Shown piece after piece: positions 30,444 to 40,103 of a stretch of DNA of 64,000 bases (positions within the stretch are counted from its first letter, which is position 1; the number at the start of each line of letters is the position of its first letter). The stretch is from positions 173,793 to 237,792 of the forward strand of contig RSEH01000015.1 of NCBI GenBank assembly GCA_006503475.1, in the 5' to 3' direction. Origin of the DNA: Stentor roeselii (Eukaryota > Ciliophora > Heterotrichea > Heterotrichida > Stentoridae). The notes under the pieces were generated by a model, which worked only from the letters and a program-made list of their open reading frames with translations, was not told where the DNA came from and made no database searches. Position numbers and translations under genes: made by a program.

Positions 30444-32204
30444 TTAATTACACACAAAACTCCAGCCATTTACCTTCGGTCCTCCATTGGCCTGTCCTAA
30501 TCCAAAGACAGACTCAACATTCGGTCCACAATTCGGAACATCAGGAATATTAATCTTATGAGTTTTCAGCTGTTTCTCAGCAACAGCACTCCAATCAATT
30601 CCTTTAAAAAACCTGTGTTGTTTGATTTCTTCCGCATCCCTGATAGCTCCAAGTCTTTTCTGCGGGTCTCTCTGCAAAAGCTGAATATTTCTTACATCTT
30701 TAATGAGTTCTTTCGCTTCCATTGTCAAAAAAGTAGGAATCTTGAGTTTGCCTTTGGTGATATTTGCCATTAAGTCGTTTTTATTAGCAGAAAAATAAGG
30801 AGGAATGCCGACGACCATCTCATAAAAAAGGACTCCAAGCAAGTACCAGTCAACTGCTTTGCCATGGCCAGTCCTGCTGAGCACTTCAGGAGCGAGATAA
30901 GCGAAAGAGCCACAAAAACTCTTTGCCTGGATTTCATTGTTGATGCCTTCCTTGGAAAGTCCGAAGTCAGTGAGAACTGCGTGTCCTTCATAGTCTAAAA
31001 CGATGTTATCTGGCTTTAAGTCTCTGAAAATAATATCTCTACTATGCAGTTCTTCAAGGGCAAGGACTATTTCACAGACATATACCCGAGCACGCTGCTC
31101 AGTAAATCTTTTATCAAGACTTAGATGTCGTGCTAAGTCACCACCAGGGCAATAGTCAAGAATCAAAAACAAGTTTTCAGCAGTTTGAAAGGCATAATGA
31201 AGAGAAACCATAAAATTATGCTTCACTTGACTTAATACTTTTCTCTCAGTCATCACATAAGCAGTCAAGTTCTTCCCAAGTATCTTTTCTTTGCTAAGGA
31301 CTTTCATAGCGAACAAGTTCCCATTATCTATTTTTTTTACCAGATAAACTTCTCCAAAACTTCCTTTTCCAAGTTGCTGTAAAAGTAAAAAACTACTAAG
31401 ACTCACCTCATTCATTTTCAAGACCTTCGCTCTAAGAGCTTCAAGTTTCGACGTTTCAGATAAAGAAGGACCATATCCAATCTGAGTCTTTCTAGAAAAC
31501 CTTCTGAAAAGCATCTGAACTTCATCAGACGCCAGGTCTTGAGGCGACTTTCCTTGCTTATTTCTTATGCTGATGTTAGGTCCTCGCGTAAGAAGCCAAG
31601 CCACCAATTGGACATGGTTATTACTGCATGCGAAGTGAAGCGGCGTGTCACCGTTCAGGTCTATCGCATTCAGTTCCGCTCCTGACCTGACCAGCAGTTG
31701 AGCCACTTGCAAAAGGCCTTTTTCCGCTGCAATGTGAAGAGGCTGCATCATGTGAACGTTGCGGGCGTTTATATGGATGTCTTCCATGTAGTCAAGAAGT
31801 GCTTCACAGGTCTTAAGTGAACCTTTTTCTACTGCAAGATGAAGGAAAGAGTTATCGTTTTGCCATTTAAATTCTCCGTTTGGCTTTTCAGGACTTGTCA
31901 ATAATCGCACTACTTCTTCGGTGTTGTCGCTTAAGATACTGTCGTAAAGGCTTTGCGTTGATTTTGATAAACATGATAAAGGCATCTGTGGACGAAGGGC
32001 GCATTTCATTGAAGGGATTTTTTGGATCTGGATCGGCTCGTCTATCTCGCACATTGAACCGAAAAAGGAGTCTGGAAGGTTTTCGTCGTCTAGCATGTCG
32101 AACTTTGACGAGGAGGATAGGTCTTCGTCTAGGTTACGTGACGCTGAGGCTGTACTTATTCGTTCTTCTAGACGAGAAGGGTGTTTTGACTCGAGTGAAT
32201 TCAT
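30444..32204 (-). CDS. Ankyrin-repeat AGC-type protein kinase
   Basis: I place the start at the ATG at 32204, giving 586 residues. The frame is open 35 codons further upstream, but that extension is hydrophobic and lies in the probable promoter. Residues about 100-245 contain ankyrin repeats (NDNSFLHLAVEKGSLKTCEAL; MQPLHIAAEKGLLQVAQLL; NGDTPLHFACSNNHVQLVAWL). The kinase domain follows: glycine loop LGKGSFGEVYLV, lysine in FAMKVL, catalytic loop FRDLKPDN, DFGLSKEG, and activation loop SFCGSFAYLAPEVL. These are AGC-type features. The usual AGC C-terminal hydrophobic motif is not evident. Ankyrin fusion suggests recruitment to a specific partner. It diverges from the hydrolase gene at 32391. Confidence 0.93.
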   Translation of the reverse strand: MNSLESKHPSRLEERISTASASRNLDEDLSSSSKFDMLDDENLPDSFFGSMCEIDEPIQIQKIPSMKCALRPQMPLSCLSKSTQSLYDSILSDNTEEVVRLLTSPEKPNGEFKWQNDNSFLHLAVEKGSLKTCEALLDYMEDIHINARNVHMMQPLHIAAEKGLLQVAQLLVRSGAELNAIDLNGDTPLHFACSNNHVQLVAWLLTRGPNISIRNKQGKSPQDLASDEVQMLFRRFSRKTQIGYGPSLSETSKLEALRAKVLKMNEVSLSSFLLLQQLGKGSFGEVYLVKKIDNGNLFAMKVLSKEKILGKNLTAYVMTERKVLSQVKHNFMVSLHYAFQTAENLFLILDYCPGGDLARHLSLDKRFTEQRARVYVCEIVLALEELHSRDIIFRDLKPDNIVLDYEGHAVLTDFGLSKEGINNEIQAKSFCGSFAYLAPEVLSRTGHGKAVDWYLLGVLFYEMVVGIPPYFSANKNDLMANITKGKLKIPTFLTMEAKELIKDVRNIQLLQRDPQKRLGAIRDAEEIKQHRFFKGIDWSAVAEKQLKTHKINIPDVPNCGPNVESVFGLGQANGGPKVNGWSFVCN

Positions 32205-32390
32205 TTTTATTGGAGTGGTTAGAATGGAAAAACTGGGATATATTTTATTAGAAATTGCCAAGGTTTCACCAGATATGATTGGCTGTAAACAAAAATAAAG
32301 ATATTCCAAACTTAAATTAAACGTGAATTGATAAAATGACTATTTCACTATTTTCCCAGTAACCAAATAAGATAAAATATTTCATTGAAA

Positions 32391-33221
32391 ATGGAAATGA
32401 ACTCCTTGATTTTTCGCCCACCTCTTCCCTCCTACACCTATTCAAGATTTGGAGACGAGCTTCTTTGGATTCCAAAAGAAAAAAACAAGTTTATCCCAAG
32501 TTTATTCCTTCAAAGCAATCACGGTTCAACCAAAACAATTCTTTTTTTCCACGCCAACGCAGAAGACCTTGGAAAAGTTTACGATTTTCTAGACATAATT
32601 CGATGTGTTTTAGAAGTTTCTATTTTCGCTCCAGAGTACCCAGGTTACGGTCTCTACAAAGGCAAAGCAAGATGCAAGAACATCTTAGAAGACTCTCTTG
32701 TAGTTCTTAACTTCGTTCAAAACTGTCTAGGAGTGCAAAAAGAAGACATAATCATCATCGGCAGGTCCATCGGCACAGGTCCAGCTTGCAGTTTAGCAAG
32801 TCAAGGATGTGGAGGTCTAGTTTTATTATCTCCTTACACAAGTCTTCGCCAACTGATAAAAAAACTTGCAGGTTCTTTTCTTCAGTACTTCGTGAAAGAC
32901 CAGTTCAAAAACATTGACTGGCTGAAACAAGTGGAATGTCCCGTGCTTTTGATTCATGGGAAGAAAGATGGACTTATTCCTTTCGAGCATAGTCAACAAC
33001 TGGCTAATGTTTGCAAAGGACCGGTTTCGATTTACTTGTCGGAAACAATGACACACAATAAATTTGAGTATTATGAAGATGTTATCTCGCCTATTGATAA
33101 GTTCTTTAAAGATAATTGCATTTTATTAGAACAAAGGGCAATTGTGAAAGTTCCTGAAGAGTGTTTGAAACCTCCGAGGTTTATTTGTGTACAAAATGAA
33201 ATCTTGACGGACTTTTTATAA
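32391..33221 (+). CDS. Alpha/beta hydrolase, ABHD17-like depalmitoylase
   Basis: The 276-residue protein starts MEMNSLIFRPPLPSY, close to the ABHD17 (FAM108) beginning. The catalytic triad is visible: nucleophile Ser in GRSIGTG (about residue 126), Asp in HGKKDGLIP (about 187), and His in MTHNKFEYY (about 216). The oxyanion strand FFHANAEDLG and the conserved FAPEYPGYG are typical of the family. ABHD17 enzymes remove palmitate from membrane proteins such as Ras and PSD-95. This copy lacks the Cys-rich N-terminal palmitoylation cluster of animal ABHD17, so its membrane attachment is uncertain. The ATG at 32391 is preferred to an upstream in-frame TTG. It converges with the arrestin-like gene, 19 bp apart. 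Confidence 0.88.
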   Translation: MEMNSLIFRPPLPSYTYSRFGDELLWIPKEKNKFIPSLFLQSNHGSTKTILFFHANAEDLGKVYDFLDIIRCVLEVSIFAPEYPGYGLYKGKARCKNILEDSLVVLNFVQNCLGVQKEDIIIIGRSIGTGPACSLASQGCGGLVLLSPYTSLRQLIKKLAGSFLQYFVKDQFKNIDWLKQVECPVLLIHGKKDGLIPFEHSQQLANVCKGPVSIYLSETMTHNKFEYYEDVISPIDKFFKDNCILLEQRAIVKVPEECLKPPRFICVQNEILTDFL

Positions 33222-33240
33222 GTAATAATTATTCTATTGA

Positions 33241-34215
33241 TTAGGAGTAGATTGGGATTGAATTTCTTGAAGCGATTTCAATCACTTTTGGCTTCCATTG
33301 GAAATTGTATTTTGGGACTTCTGGAACTCTGTCTTTCGCTAAGATTGAAAACCATAGTGAGAGGTGAGGTTGTTCTCCGTAACAGGCGAAGATCGAATCC
33401 ATGATTCCAGAGATCTCAACTGTGTAGCCTACTTCTATGAATTTACCTAGTGAGGAGTAACACCCTGAAATCGTGTTTAGAAGAGTAGAAATCGAAATTT
33501 CAATAGCAAAAGTGTCTCTACTGACTGGAAAATGCCTTGAAAAAACACTTGTTTTTCTTAAATAACGTCTTCCATCTTCTGATTTTACTGAAATGATTTG
33601 AATGATCGACACATCAACAGCTCCAACAGGCCAATGAGACTTAGACCGATCAACATCAATAATCACTTTAAGTTTATCATCATCATAAGAATACCCATTG
33701 TCACATTTGGCCCTTATAAAGACATTTCCTCGATCAATCCACAAGACACCTTTGATATCAGTCGAGATTTCCGCAGACGAAGGCTGCACATTTTTCATAT
33801 TCGTGACTTTTATGATAGTCTGCGAGGAAATATCAGTACCAAAGACAATAGCTTCAACAGTATACTCAATTTTTCCCCTCAGCCTTAAAAGAGAAAAGGC
33901 AGTAGTCGAGGGAATATCAGGTGGAAGTTCAATAGCGAACTGAAAAACATAGTCTCCTTTACTAAGAGTATTAAAAGGGATCCTGTAAAGCAGCAGGTCA
34001 TGAGAAATAATAGTCTGTCCTCCACTTAAAGCCTTCATTCCTTTCTCCCCCATTTCTTCCCATTCTACCTGCTCAGTCCCTCTAACCTTGACAACAATAC
34101 TCTCAGCATAAGTATCTTGAATAAGCTTCAAACAAAACTCTCCAAAAATAGTTTCTCCAGCATTATAAGCCGACTTGTTCAATTTCAAGAAGCCAAGATT
34201 TGACTTGTTGCCCAT
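33241..34215 (-). CDS. Arrestin-fold (alpha-arrestin/ARRDC-like) protein
   Basis: The 324-residue protein begins [29 protein letters not shown], an arrestin N-lobe strand pattern with a possible N-myristoylation Gly2. The N-lobe runs to about 150 ([20 protein letters not shown]-like [36 protein letters not shown]). A second beta lobe (about 165-300) follows. This is the layout of alpha-arrestins and VPS26-like adaptors, which link membrane cargo to ubiquitin ligases or sorting. No PPxY motif is seen at the C-terminus. Its start lies 34 bp from the divergent RLP24 gene. Confidence 0.85.
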   Translation of the reverse strand: MGNKSNLGFLKLNKSAYNAGETIFGEFCLKLIQDTYAESIVVKVRGTEQVEWEEMGEKGMKALSGGQTIISHDLLLYRIPFNTLSKGDYVFQFAIELPPDIPSTTAFSLLRLRGKIEYTVEAIVFGTDISSQTIIKVTNMKNVQPSSAEISTDIKGVLWIDRGNVFIRAKCDNGYSYDDDKLKVIIDVDRSKSHWPVGAVDVSIIQIISVKSEDGRRYLRKTSVFSRHFPVSRDTFAIEISISTLLNTISGCYSSLGKFIEVGYTVEISGIMDSIFACYGEQPHLSLWFSILAKDRVPEVPKYNFQWKPKVIEIASRNSIPIYS

Positions 34216-34249
34216 CTTTATTGATCATTCAAGTCTATTATCCTGTAAG

Positions 34250-34720
34250 ATGCGGATTGAGAAATGCTACTTCTGCTCAAGCAACATCTACCCAGGCCAC
34301 GGCATGATGTTCGCGAGAAATGACTGCAAAGTCTTCAAGTTCTGTCGTTCTAAGTGCTTTAAGAACTTCAAAATGAAGAGAAACCCGAGGAAGGTCAGAT
34401 GGACGAAAGCTTATCGTCATGCACAAGGGAAAGAAATGACTGTTGACTCGACTTTTGAGTTTGAGCAGAGGAGGAATGTCCCTATTCGGTATAACAGGGA
34501 AACTGTCGTCGAAACTGTCCAGGCCATAAAGAAAATCACGGAAATTAGAGAGGCCAGACAGAGAAGGTTCTGGGAAAATCGTGTCAGGAAAGCACAGGAT
34601 CGACATAAAGATGCGAATGAAAGAGAAATTGAGAAGAATTTACATCTTATTGATGATCCTGGACTTAAAGATACAATTACACTCAAACTTACTAATAAGA
34701 TGAATGTCGACAGTAATTAG
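34250..34720 (+). CDS. RLP24: Ribosome biogenesis protein RLP24 (L24e family)
   Basis: The 156-residue protein starts [25 protein letters not shown]. It has the four-cysteine zinc motif of L24e (CYFCSSN...CRSKCFKNF) and the RLP24-specific block [27 protein letters not shown]24 is a placeholder on pre-60S ribosomes that is later replaced by eL24 through the AAA ATPase Drg1/Rea1 pathway. The C-terminal extension, which recruits the ATPase in yeast, is present ([19 protein letters not shown]). I chose this ATG because the sequence before it does not match the family, and it lies 34 bp from the divergent neighbour. Confidence 0.95.
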   Translation: MRIEKCYFCSSNIYPGHGMMFARNDCKVFKFCRSKCFKNFKMKRNPRKVRWTKAYRHAQGKEMTVDSTFEFEQRRNVPIRYNRETVVETVQAIKKITEIREARQRRFWENRVRKAQDRHKDANEREIEKNLHLIDDPGLKDTITLKLTNKMNVDSN

Positions 34721-34759
34721 AGATTAAGTTTAGTGGATTTTAGGCTTTATTAAATATTT

Positions 34760-35398
34760 TTATTCTTCGAGAATTTCGGTTATTATTGAACTGTCGGATT
34801 TTGGCTCTTGGGTGGATTGAATGTCGGTTAGTCTTTCGGTGGAAGTTGATGATAGGCTTGGATCTGATGGGACTGGTTCTTGTTTTTTAACTGCGTTGGG
34901 TTCAGGATGGTTGGAACAGTCTGTGTAAATCGATTCTGGACTTCCTTCTAAAGGTGTGAAAAACTGCTCACTTTCAAGTTCGTTCTTTACTATGCTGTTT
35001 TTTTCTACTGAGTTTAACACTGAACTAACATTTCCTTGATTTTCATTAAGTTTCAAAGGAGATTTACCTGAATCTTCACATTTCTCCTGTATAAGATCTC
35101 GAGAACTTTCCTTTTCCCTAATTTTTTCCTCATTAAAGTCATTTTTTGTTTCTGAGTCCTTCTGACTAATAACCAAATCCTCATTTTTCGTATCTTGACT
35201 CTTCATCTGACTTTGATTTAAAGTTTTTTCTCTTTCACGATCAAAACTAATCTCTTTTCCCAACATCTCCGGACTGAACACTGGCCTGGGATCAAAAGTC
35301 TCACTATTTCTTTTACTTCTAGTCTGAGGTAAAAACGCAGGATCAGCATCTCCGGGTTTTCTTTTCAAGCTCGAATCAGAAAAGGCGGTAGTTTCCAT
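34760..35398 (-). CDS. Disordered acidic/Ser-rich protein (unknown)
   Basis: The 212-residue protein is polar and mostly disordered: rich in Ser, Glu, Lys and Asp, with a basic patch near the start (SLKRKPGDADPAFLPQTRSKRN) that might be a nuclear localisation signal. There are no cysteine clusters, membrane spans or repeats. It ends DSSIITEILEE. It converges with RLP24 (39 bp) and lies 46 bp downstream of the WD40-channel gene on the same strand. A real gene is supported by clean start, length and spacing, but function is unknown. Confidence 0.7.
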   Translation of the reverse strand: METTAFSDSSLKRKPGDADPAFLPQTRSKRNSETFDPRPVFSPEMLGKEISFDREREKTLNQSQMKSQDTKNEDLVISQKDSETKNDFNEEKIREKESSRDLIQEKCEDSGKSPLKLNENQGNVSSVLNSVEKNSIVKNELESEQFFTPLEGSPESIYTDCSNHPEPNAVKKQEPVPSDPSLSSTSTERLTDIQSTQEPKSDSSIITEILEE

Positions 35399-35444
35399 TT
35401 TATGATTCTAAATTCTAAAAATTCAAATTACTGAATATGCTTAT

Positions 35445-38400
35445 CTAATCATCATCTTTACTCACCCTTCTGACAACTTCGTCAGTCTGTTTCTGAATAG
35501 ATTTAATCTTTTTCTGCACAAATTCAGCCAATTCCGCGATTTCATTTCGGTTCATCAAAGTGTTTTCACAGAGCAGGTCAACATCTTGAGTGATCCTTTT
35601 CATTCTTTGTCCTGCGGAGATCTGACTGAGAGCATCTCCATGTTCTTCACAGACTTCATGCAAAAACTGTAGTTTTTTCAGTTTCCTGCAACATAAAAAT
35701 AAAAGTTCAGCTTCAAAAATGACTTCAGCTAAGTCTTGTCCATTTTTCACATGTTTTTCATCTTGAGTCTTCTCAAAAGTTTCTCCAACAATGGCGATGA
35801 AGAGGTTGAGCATGATGATAGGGTTGATGATGAGAACAACAAACATTAAGAAATATTCATATTCAGCGATTTCATGATTTTCTGATAAGAAATTATCGAA
35901 GCCGGATTCAGAGTAGTAGTTATAAACGACTACAAAGGCTAGCATTGCGTAAAAAGTGACTATGATGAGGGCGTTAAGCTGATAAATGACTTCGAAGACC
36001 AGGTTTACCACCCAGCGGGTTGAAGAGTTGATTCGGAAATAGCTGCTGCCTCTGACGAGTGAGAAAAGAACGGATGATAACAACGCGTAAGATTTTACGC
36101 TTGAGTCGTTAAACCACGGATCAACTGCAGGGTCTTTGTTGAAGATGTAAACATCCCAGTACTCAAGCCAAACAAGAACAAAGTAAAAAGTAAAAAGACT
36201 AAAACGCGCCAAGTCAATATAATTCCAAAAAGAGGTAAAGTACTTCCCCCGGGTATAAGCCATTTGCAAGATTTCATTAAAAAACAACAGAAGGTTTATA
36301 CCCATCGGAGCAGTCAACTCGTAGCGACTTCTAGCTTTTTCATTGAACTCTTGAAAAATCACATAAGCACAAATCATGAAAAGATAAGTAAAATAAAGAA
36401 GTCCTTCTACAATCAATATTATTCTTGCAGTCTTCCACTTGTCCTCAACGAACCGTCTGATAAGTGAAGAACTAAACAAGTCAGTATTTTTGCAGTCAAT
36501 TAAACTTCGCATGAAGTTCAAACTTTCACTAGACCCGAACTGAATAGGCAACTGGACGTAACTTTGATAGAACTCAATCGCGACTTCTTTCGATTCGTAA
36601 TTCGAAGGCTTCATCATTTCTTCCTTGTTGATGAAGAGATGGTCCGAGTAAGAACGGATGGGAAGACTGACACTATCACTGCAGAACTTAGGAAGATGTG
36701 CTGAAAGTGTCTTTCGATAGACCATATCATAAAACAAATGAAGTTTCGGGTAACTTGACCTGTTCAAAGCAGCTAAAGTCTCTGAAAAGTAGTAAAAAAC
36801 AAACGGATCGTGATCTGCTCTTGGTTTAAAAGACTCGAAAATGCACTCGATGCAGTCTTGAAGCTTTTTATCTACACTTATTGATAATGGCGTGTAGTTT
36901 CCCTTGCTTGGGATAAATGAACCACCTGAAGATATCGCGCGTTGAAGGTGCTTGTTCAGGTTGTAAAAGGCGTAAATGTGCAAAACGTTAATATGATAAG
37001 GTTCTATCAAAAAACTGTTCATCGACTCGTCGTATTTCGGTCTTTCACCTTTAATCACTTTCAGCAGGTAGTTCACAAATCGCGACTGTCCAGCGAAATG
37101 TCCATAAATCGAAAAAGTCTCAGTTTTAAATGGATTATTCAGAATTTTCATATATGAAGAGTTGGCAAGAACTACTTGAGAGTCGTTATCTTTCAGGTAA
37201 AAAGTGATAATTTCGTATTTTTCAGTGATTTTTGAACATTTTGAGAAGTTTTCCATATTCCAGATCTCCAGAAGGTTTCCATAAGAGAAGAAAAGTCGTT
37301 TTGAGTCTTCACTGAGAAGGACTTGAGAAACAGTTGACTTAGCTTGAATTACTTTTAAGTAACTTTTAGTCTGAGTGGACCAGATGAAGACCTTGTTGTT
37401 ACTAGTACTTGAAACAAGATATCTTTTATCTTCACTTACAACGATTTTTCTGATACCTCCGTTGTTTTCAGCTGCGAAGTGTCCCATTTCATGATAGTCA
37501 AAAGCCATGTTGTAAAGCTTAATCACTCCATTTTGCTCTCCAGCGAATAAGTAATCCCCACTCACTGTCAGAGCCGTCACGTCACTTGTATGAGACCTGA
37601 TCACCTTGTGAATAACACCCGAGTCACTTTCCCATACCGTCACTCGGAAAGACTCTCCAGTGATCAGCCATTTCGCATCTTCCGAGACTTCCGCTGCCAT
37701 GACTGGAGAGCTGCTCATTATAATATGTTGATGATTTTTATTATGATCCTCCAAACTTTGAATAAAAACTTTAAACTGAGTAAGTCCTTCAATTTTCATG
37801 AAAATCACTAAAACTGAGTTATTTTTCGCTATTTTTATTTCAAATGCGTCGTCAGTGAGGTGTTCGAACTCTTTAAACTTGCCCTGGGTGTACTCGTGGA
37901 CTCTCTTTTCAGCGATGGCGAAGCATCTACTGCCGGAGGATGTTGAAATATAGGAAGTTATCGGGTGGTCCGGGTAAATCAAGTGGTGGTTGTCGTAGGT
38001 TACGAACTTGTTCATCATTATTGTGCTGTCGTCGCTCAGGGTGTAGATCAAGTTGTTCAGCATGGAGATTCCTGTGACCCATTCAGAGTGGCCGTAAAGA
38101 GTGACTTCTTCACGTTGCCAAGTCATGTCCCAGACCTTGATGAGATTATCAGCGCCTCCTGAGATGAGCTTTGTTTCATCAGGTGTAAAGTATAAAGTGT
38201 TTACATGATCTTGGTGTCCTTCAAGTTCATGTTCTAATTCAGGTTGGTCTACATTCCAAACAAAGATTTCGCCATTTCCGATACCTGCTGATATGAACTT
38301 GTTTTTAGGGGAAATCTTCACATAATGCATTTCTTTGTCACGAAAGTCTCTTTCGAAGATTTTTTTCTTTTTTTCTATGTTGAAACCGATGACTGACTCT

Positions 38401-39077
38401 TGGTTTGAACAAGAAAAGACAAAAGTTCCGTCTTGACTGATGTCTAATCCTGTGATTACCTTTTTATGCCTGTAAAGGACTGTCGATGTCCGGTCTGATA
38501 AGTTCCATTTCAGTACTTTCTTATCTTCACCAGCGGAAACCAAGATATTATTATGAGAAATAGCGAGTTTTGTTATCTCTCCTTTCGGCTTCTCCACTGC
38601 CAACCAGAAATCATTTTCTTCTTGAAGAGTGTCCAGGAACCACTTCCTGATGACTCTATCTCTCCCTGTGGTAAAGAAGCACTTTCCGTCATTAGAAACA
38701 CAAAAGGCGTTAATTTCTCCAATTTCTAGATTTTTTTCCCTTATCAGCTCTTTTTTGTCCACATCGAATATTCCGAGTTTCCCATCTTTAGAGATGATCA
38801 CGAAGATGTTGATCAAAGCTTCTGATGACTGACTTTTCGGTAGTTCGCTGATACTCAACTGTCTTCCTGATGAAAGGTCCAGAGGCTTTCTTTGGACTAA
38901 CACAAAACCTGCACCTTTGAAAGGAGTTTGGATGAAACTTGGACTCAGTTCTTGGATTGTTGAAGAAAGAGTGGAAAAGTCGTTTTTGAATGATGAAATC
39001 AGATTGACTGATGGGGAAGGCTTTTCTTGAGGTTTTGTCAATAAGGCCACGGAATGATTAGCTTTGGAGCTTAACAT
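35445..39077 (-). CDS. WD40-repeat / TRP-like ion channel fusion
   Basis: The 1210-residue protein combines two large parts. Residues about 80-690 hold a dozen or more WD40 units (e.g. VFVIISKDGKLGIF, ILVSAGEDKKVLKWNL, TKLISGGADNLIKVWDMTW, YLFAGEQNGVIKLYNM, YLVSSTSNNKVFIWS), probably two propellers. A short ankyrin-like spacer (YTPLSISVDKKLQDCIECIF) follows near 735. Residues about 885-1105 hold five to six hydrophobic helices, ending EYFLMFVVLIINPIIMLNLFIAIVGETFEKTQ, which closely resembles the S6 and post-S6 segment of TRP channels. The pore loop just before it is YEYFL-type and short. A coiled-coil tail (about 1150-1210) may assemble subunits. It is probably a cation channel with a beta-propeller sensor or scaffold in place of the usual ankyrin array. 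Confidence 0.87.
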   Translation of the reverse strand: MLSSKANHSVALLTKPQEKPSPSVNLISSFKNDFSTLSSTIQELSPSFIQTPFKGAGFVLVQRKPLDLSSGRQLSISELPKSQSSEALINIFVIISKDGKLGIFDVDKKELIREKNLEIGEINAFCVSNDGKCFFTTGRDRVIRKWFLDTLQEENDFWLAVEKPKGEITKLAISHNNILVSAGEDKKVLKWNLSDRTSTVLYRHKKVITGLDISQDGTFVFSCSNQESVIGFNIEKKKKIFERDFRDKEMHYVKISPKNKFISAGIGNGEIFVWNVDQPELEHELEGHQDHVNTLYFTPDETKLISGGADNLIKVWDMTWQREEVTLYGHSEWVTGISMLNNLIYTLSDDSTIMMNKFVTYDNHHLIYPDHPITSYISTSSGSRCFAIAEKRVHEYTQGKFKEFEHLTDDAFEIKIAKNNSVLVIFMKIEGLTQFKVFIQSLEDHNKNHQHIIMSSSPVMAAEVSEDAKWLITGESFRVTVWESDSGVIHKVIRSHTSDVTALTVSGDYLFAGEQNGVIKLYNMAFDYHEMGHFAAENNGGIRKIVVSEDKRYLVSSTSNNKVFIWSTQTKSYLKVIQAKSTVSQVLLSEDSKRLFFSYGNLLEIWNMENFSKCSKITEKYEIITFYLKDNDSQVVLANSSYMKILNNPFKTETFSIYGHFAGQSRFVNYLLKVIKGERPKYDESMNSFLIEPYHINVLHIYAFYNLNKHLQRAISSGGSFIPSKGNYTPLSISVDKKLQDCIECIFESFKPRADHDPFVFYYFSETLAALNRSSYPKLHLFYDMVYRKTLSAHLPKFCSDSVSLPIRSYSDHLFINKEEMMKPSNYESKEVAIEFYQSYVQLPIQFGSSESLNFMRSLIDCKNTDLFSSSLIRRFVEDKWKTARIILIVEGLLYFTYLFMICAYVIFQEFNEKARSRYELTAPMGINLLLFFNEILQMAYTRGKYFTSFWNYIDLARFSLFTFYFVLVWLEYWDVYIFNKDPAVDPWFNDSSVKSYALLSSVLFSLVRGSSYFRINSSTRWVVNLVFEVIYQLNALIIVTFYAMLAFVVVYNYYSESGFDNFLSENHEIAEYEYFLMFVVLIINPIIMLNLFIAIVGETFEKTQDEKHVKNGQDLAEVIFEAELLFLCCRKLKKLQFLHEVCEEHGDALSQISAGQRMKRITQDVDLLCENTLMNRNEIAELAEFVQKKIKSIQKQTDEVVRRVSKDDD

Positions 39078-39469
39078 TTATGGGCCATATTTAACTTTGA
39101 GAATTGGAGAGTTGGGGCAGGGTGGATTGGTTGAAGAGGAGAAGAGCTTTTTGGGATTTAGGGTTTTAAAGGGAATAGAGATTGTTGGGAAGGGTTTAAG
39201 AAAGGATATGAAAGGCTTAAGGTTGTTTTGAGGATTCTCTTGAAATAGACTTTTATAGATCACTTTGATGAAGATTGAGGAAGAAATTAAATTTTTTTTA
39301 TAAATGTGGGAAAATAGATGATTCTGGAAAACTTTGAAAACTTAAACTTAAATTCTAAGAAAATTTCATGAAAGGGAGAATGAAGAAAAGGTTTTAAGGT
39401 CAGTAGTTGTTGATAAATTTAAATTTTCTTAAAAAGTAGGTGAATTTCAGTTTTTATAATTAATAAACA
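39078..39469. other. Intergenic region between divergent genes
   Basis: The 392 bp are G/A-rich near the channel gene start and AT-rich towards 39470. The short open frame on the minus strand (39078-39263) is an upstream extension of no coding quality. No RNA gene is seen. Confidence 0.5.
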
Positions 39470-40081
39470 ATGAAAGCCAGCCAAAGAAAATCTAAAATGA
39501 TTCTCACCAAACGAAAGTGCTTCGAAACACAGAAATTAAGTGATATTCTTTCATGCCTCTACCATCATCGTTGCATATCAGCGAAACCAAGTCCATACCA
39601 AAACCAGACTTCTATAGAACGTCTAAAAAGATACCTTAAGACAAACTCCCATAACAAAAGTCCAACTTTTCCAATTAAAACCTCTTCAAAACCCTTTGAA
39701 TCCAAGTCAAATTCCAAGCTGAACAACAAAAAGTCCCCTACTTCAAACTTCAATATAAATGTCCAAGTCGCTCCAAATTCAGAAGACATAAAAATCGCTC
39801 CAAAACTTTACCCAGACCAATTATTTCTAGATACTTACGATATGTTTGGTAACTATACACGAGTAATGATAACTCCTCATTCATCCTCTATAAGTCATTC
39901 AGAAAATGACAGCATGTTGATATCAGGTGAGTTAATAATCTCAGAAAGCGCGAACCAGTCAACCAACTCAGACATTCAAATCAAACAGCCTGAAAATTCT
40001 TACAATTCTCAACAAAAAATTCCAGAAGTCTTCCATTCAGATCTACTGCAAAAGCTTTCAAATTTGAAGGATAGTTTTTAA
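39470..40081 (+). CDS. Basic, Ser/Lys-rich protein (unknown)
   Basis: The 203-residue protein is Lys/Ser/Asn-rich and disordered in its first 105 residues (TKRKCFETQKLSDILSCLYHHRC; KTNSHNKSPTFPIKTSSKPF). A short more ordered segment (LYPDQLFLDTYDMFGNYTRVMITP, about 120-145) follows, then a Ser-rich acidic tail. No known domain, signal peptide or repeat is visible. It converges with CCT5, leaving 22 bp. Length and context support a gene, but nothing indicates function. Confidence 0.65.
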   Translation: MKASQRKSKMILTKRKCFETQKLSDILSCLYHHRCISAKPSPYQNQTSIERLKRYLKTNSHNKSPTFPIKTSSKPFESKSNSKLNNKKSPTSNFNINVQVAPNSEDIKIAPKLYPDQLFLDTYDMFGNYTRVMITPHSSSISHSENDSMLISGELIISESANQSTNSDIQIKQPENSYNSQQKIPEVFHSDLLQKLSNLKDSF

Positions 40082-40103
40082 TTCCCTAATACACGCTAAT
40101 TAC

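Noticed and set aside
32205-32309. 35-residue N-terminal extension of the ankyrin kinase
   Set aside because: The extension is hydrophobic, lies in the short gap shared with the divergent hydrolase, and the next Met starts a normal polar kinase N-terminus.
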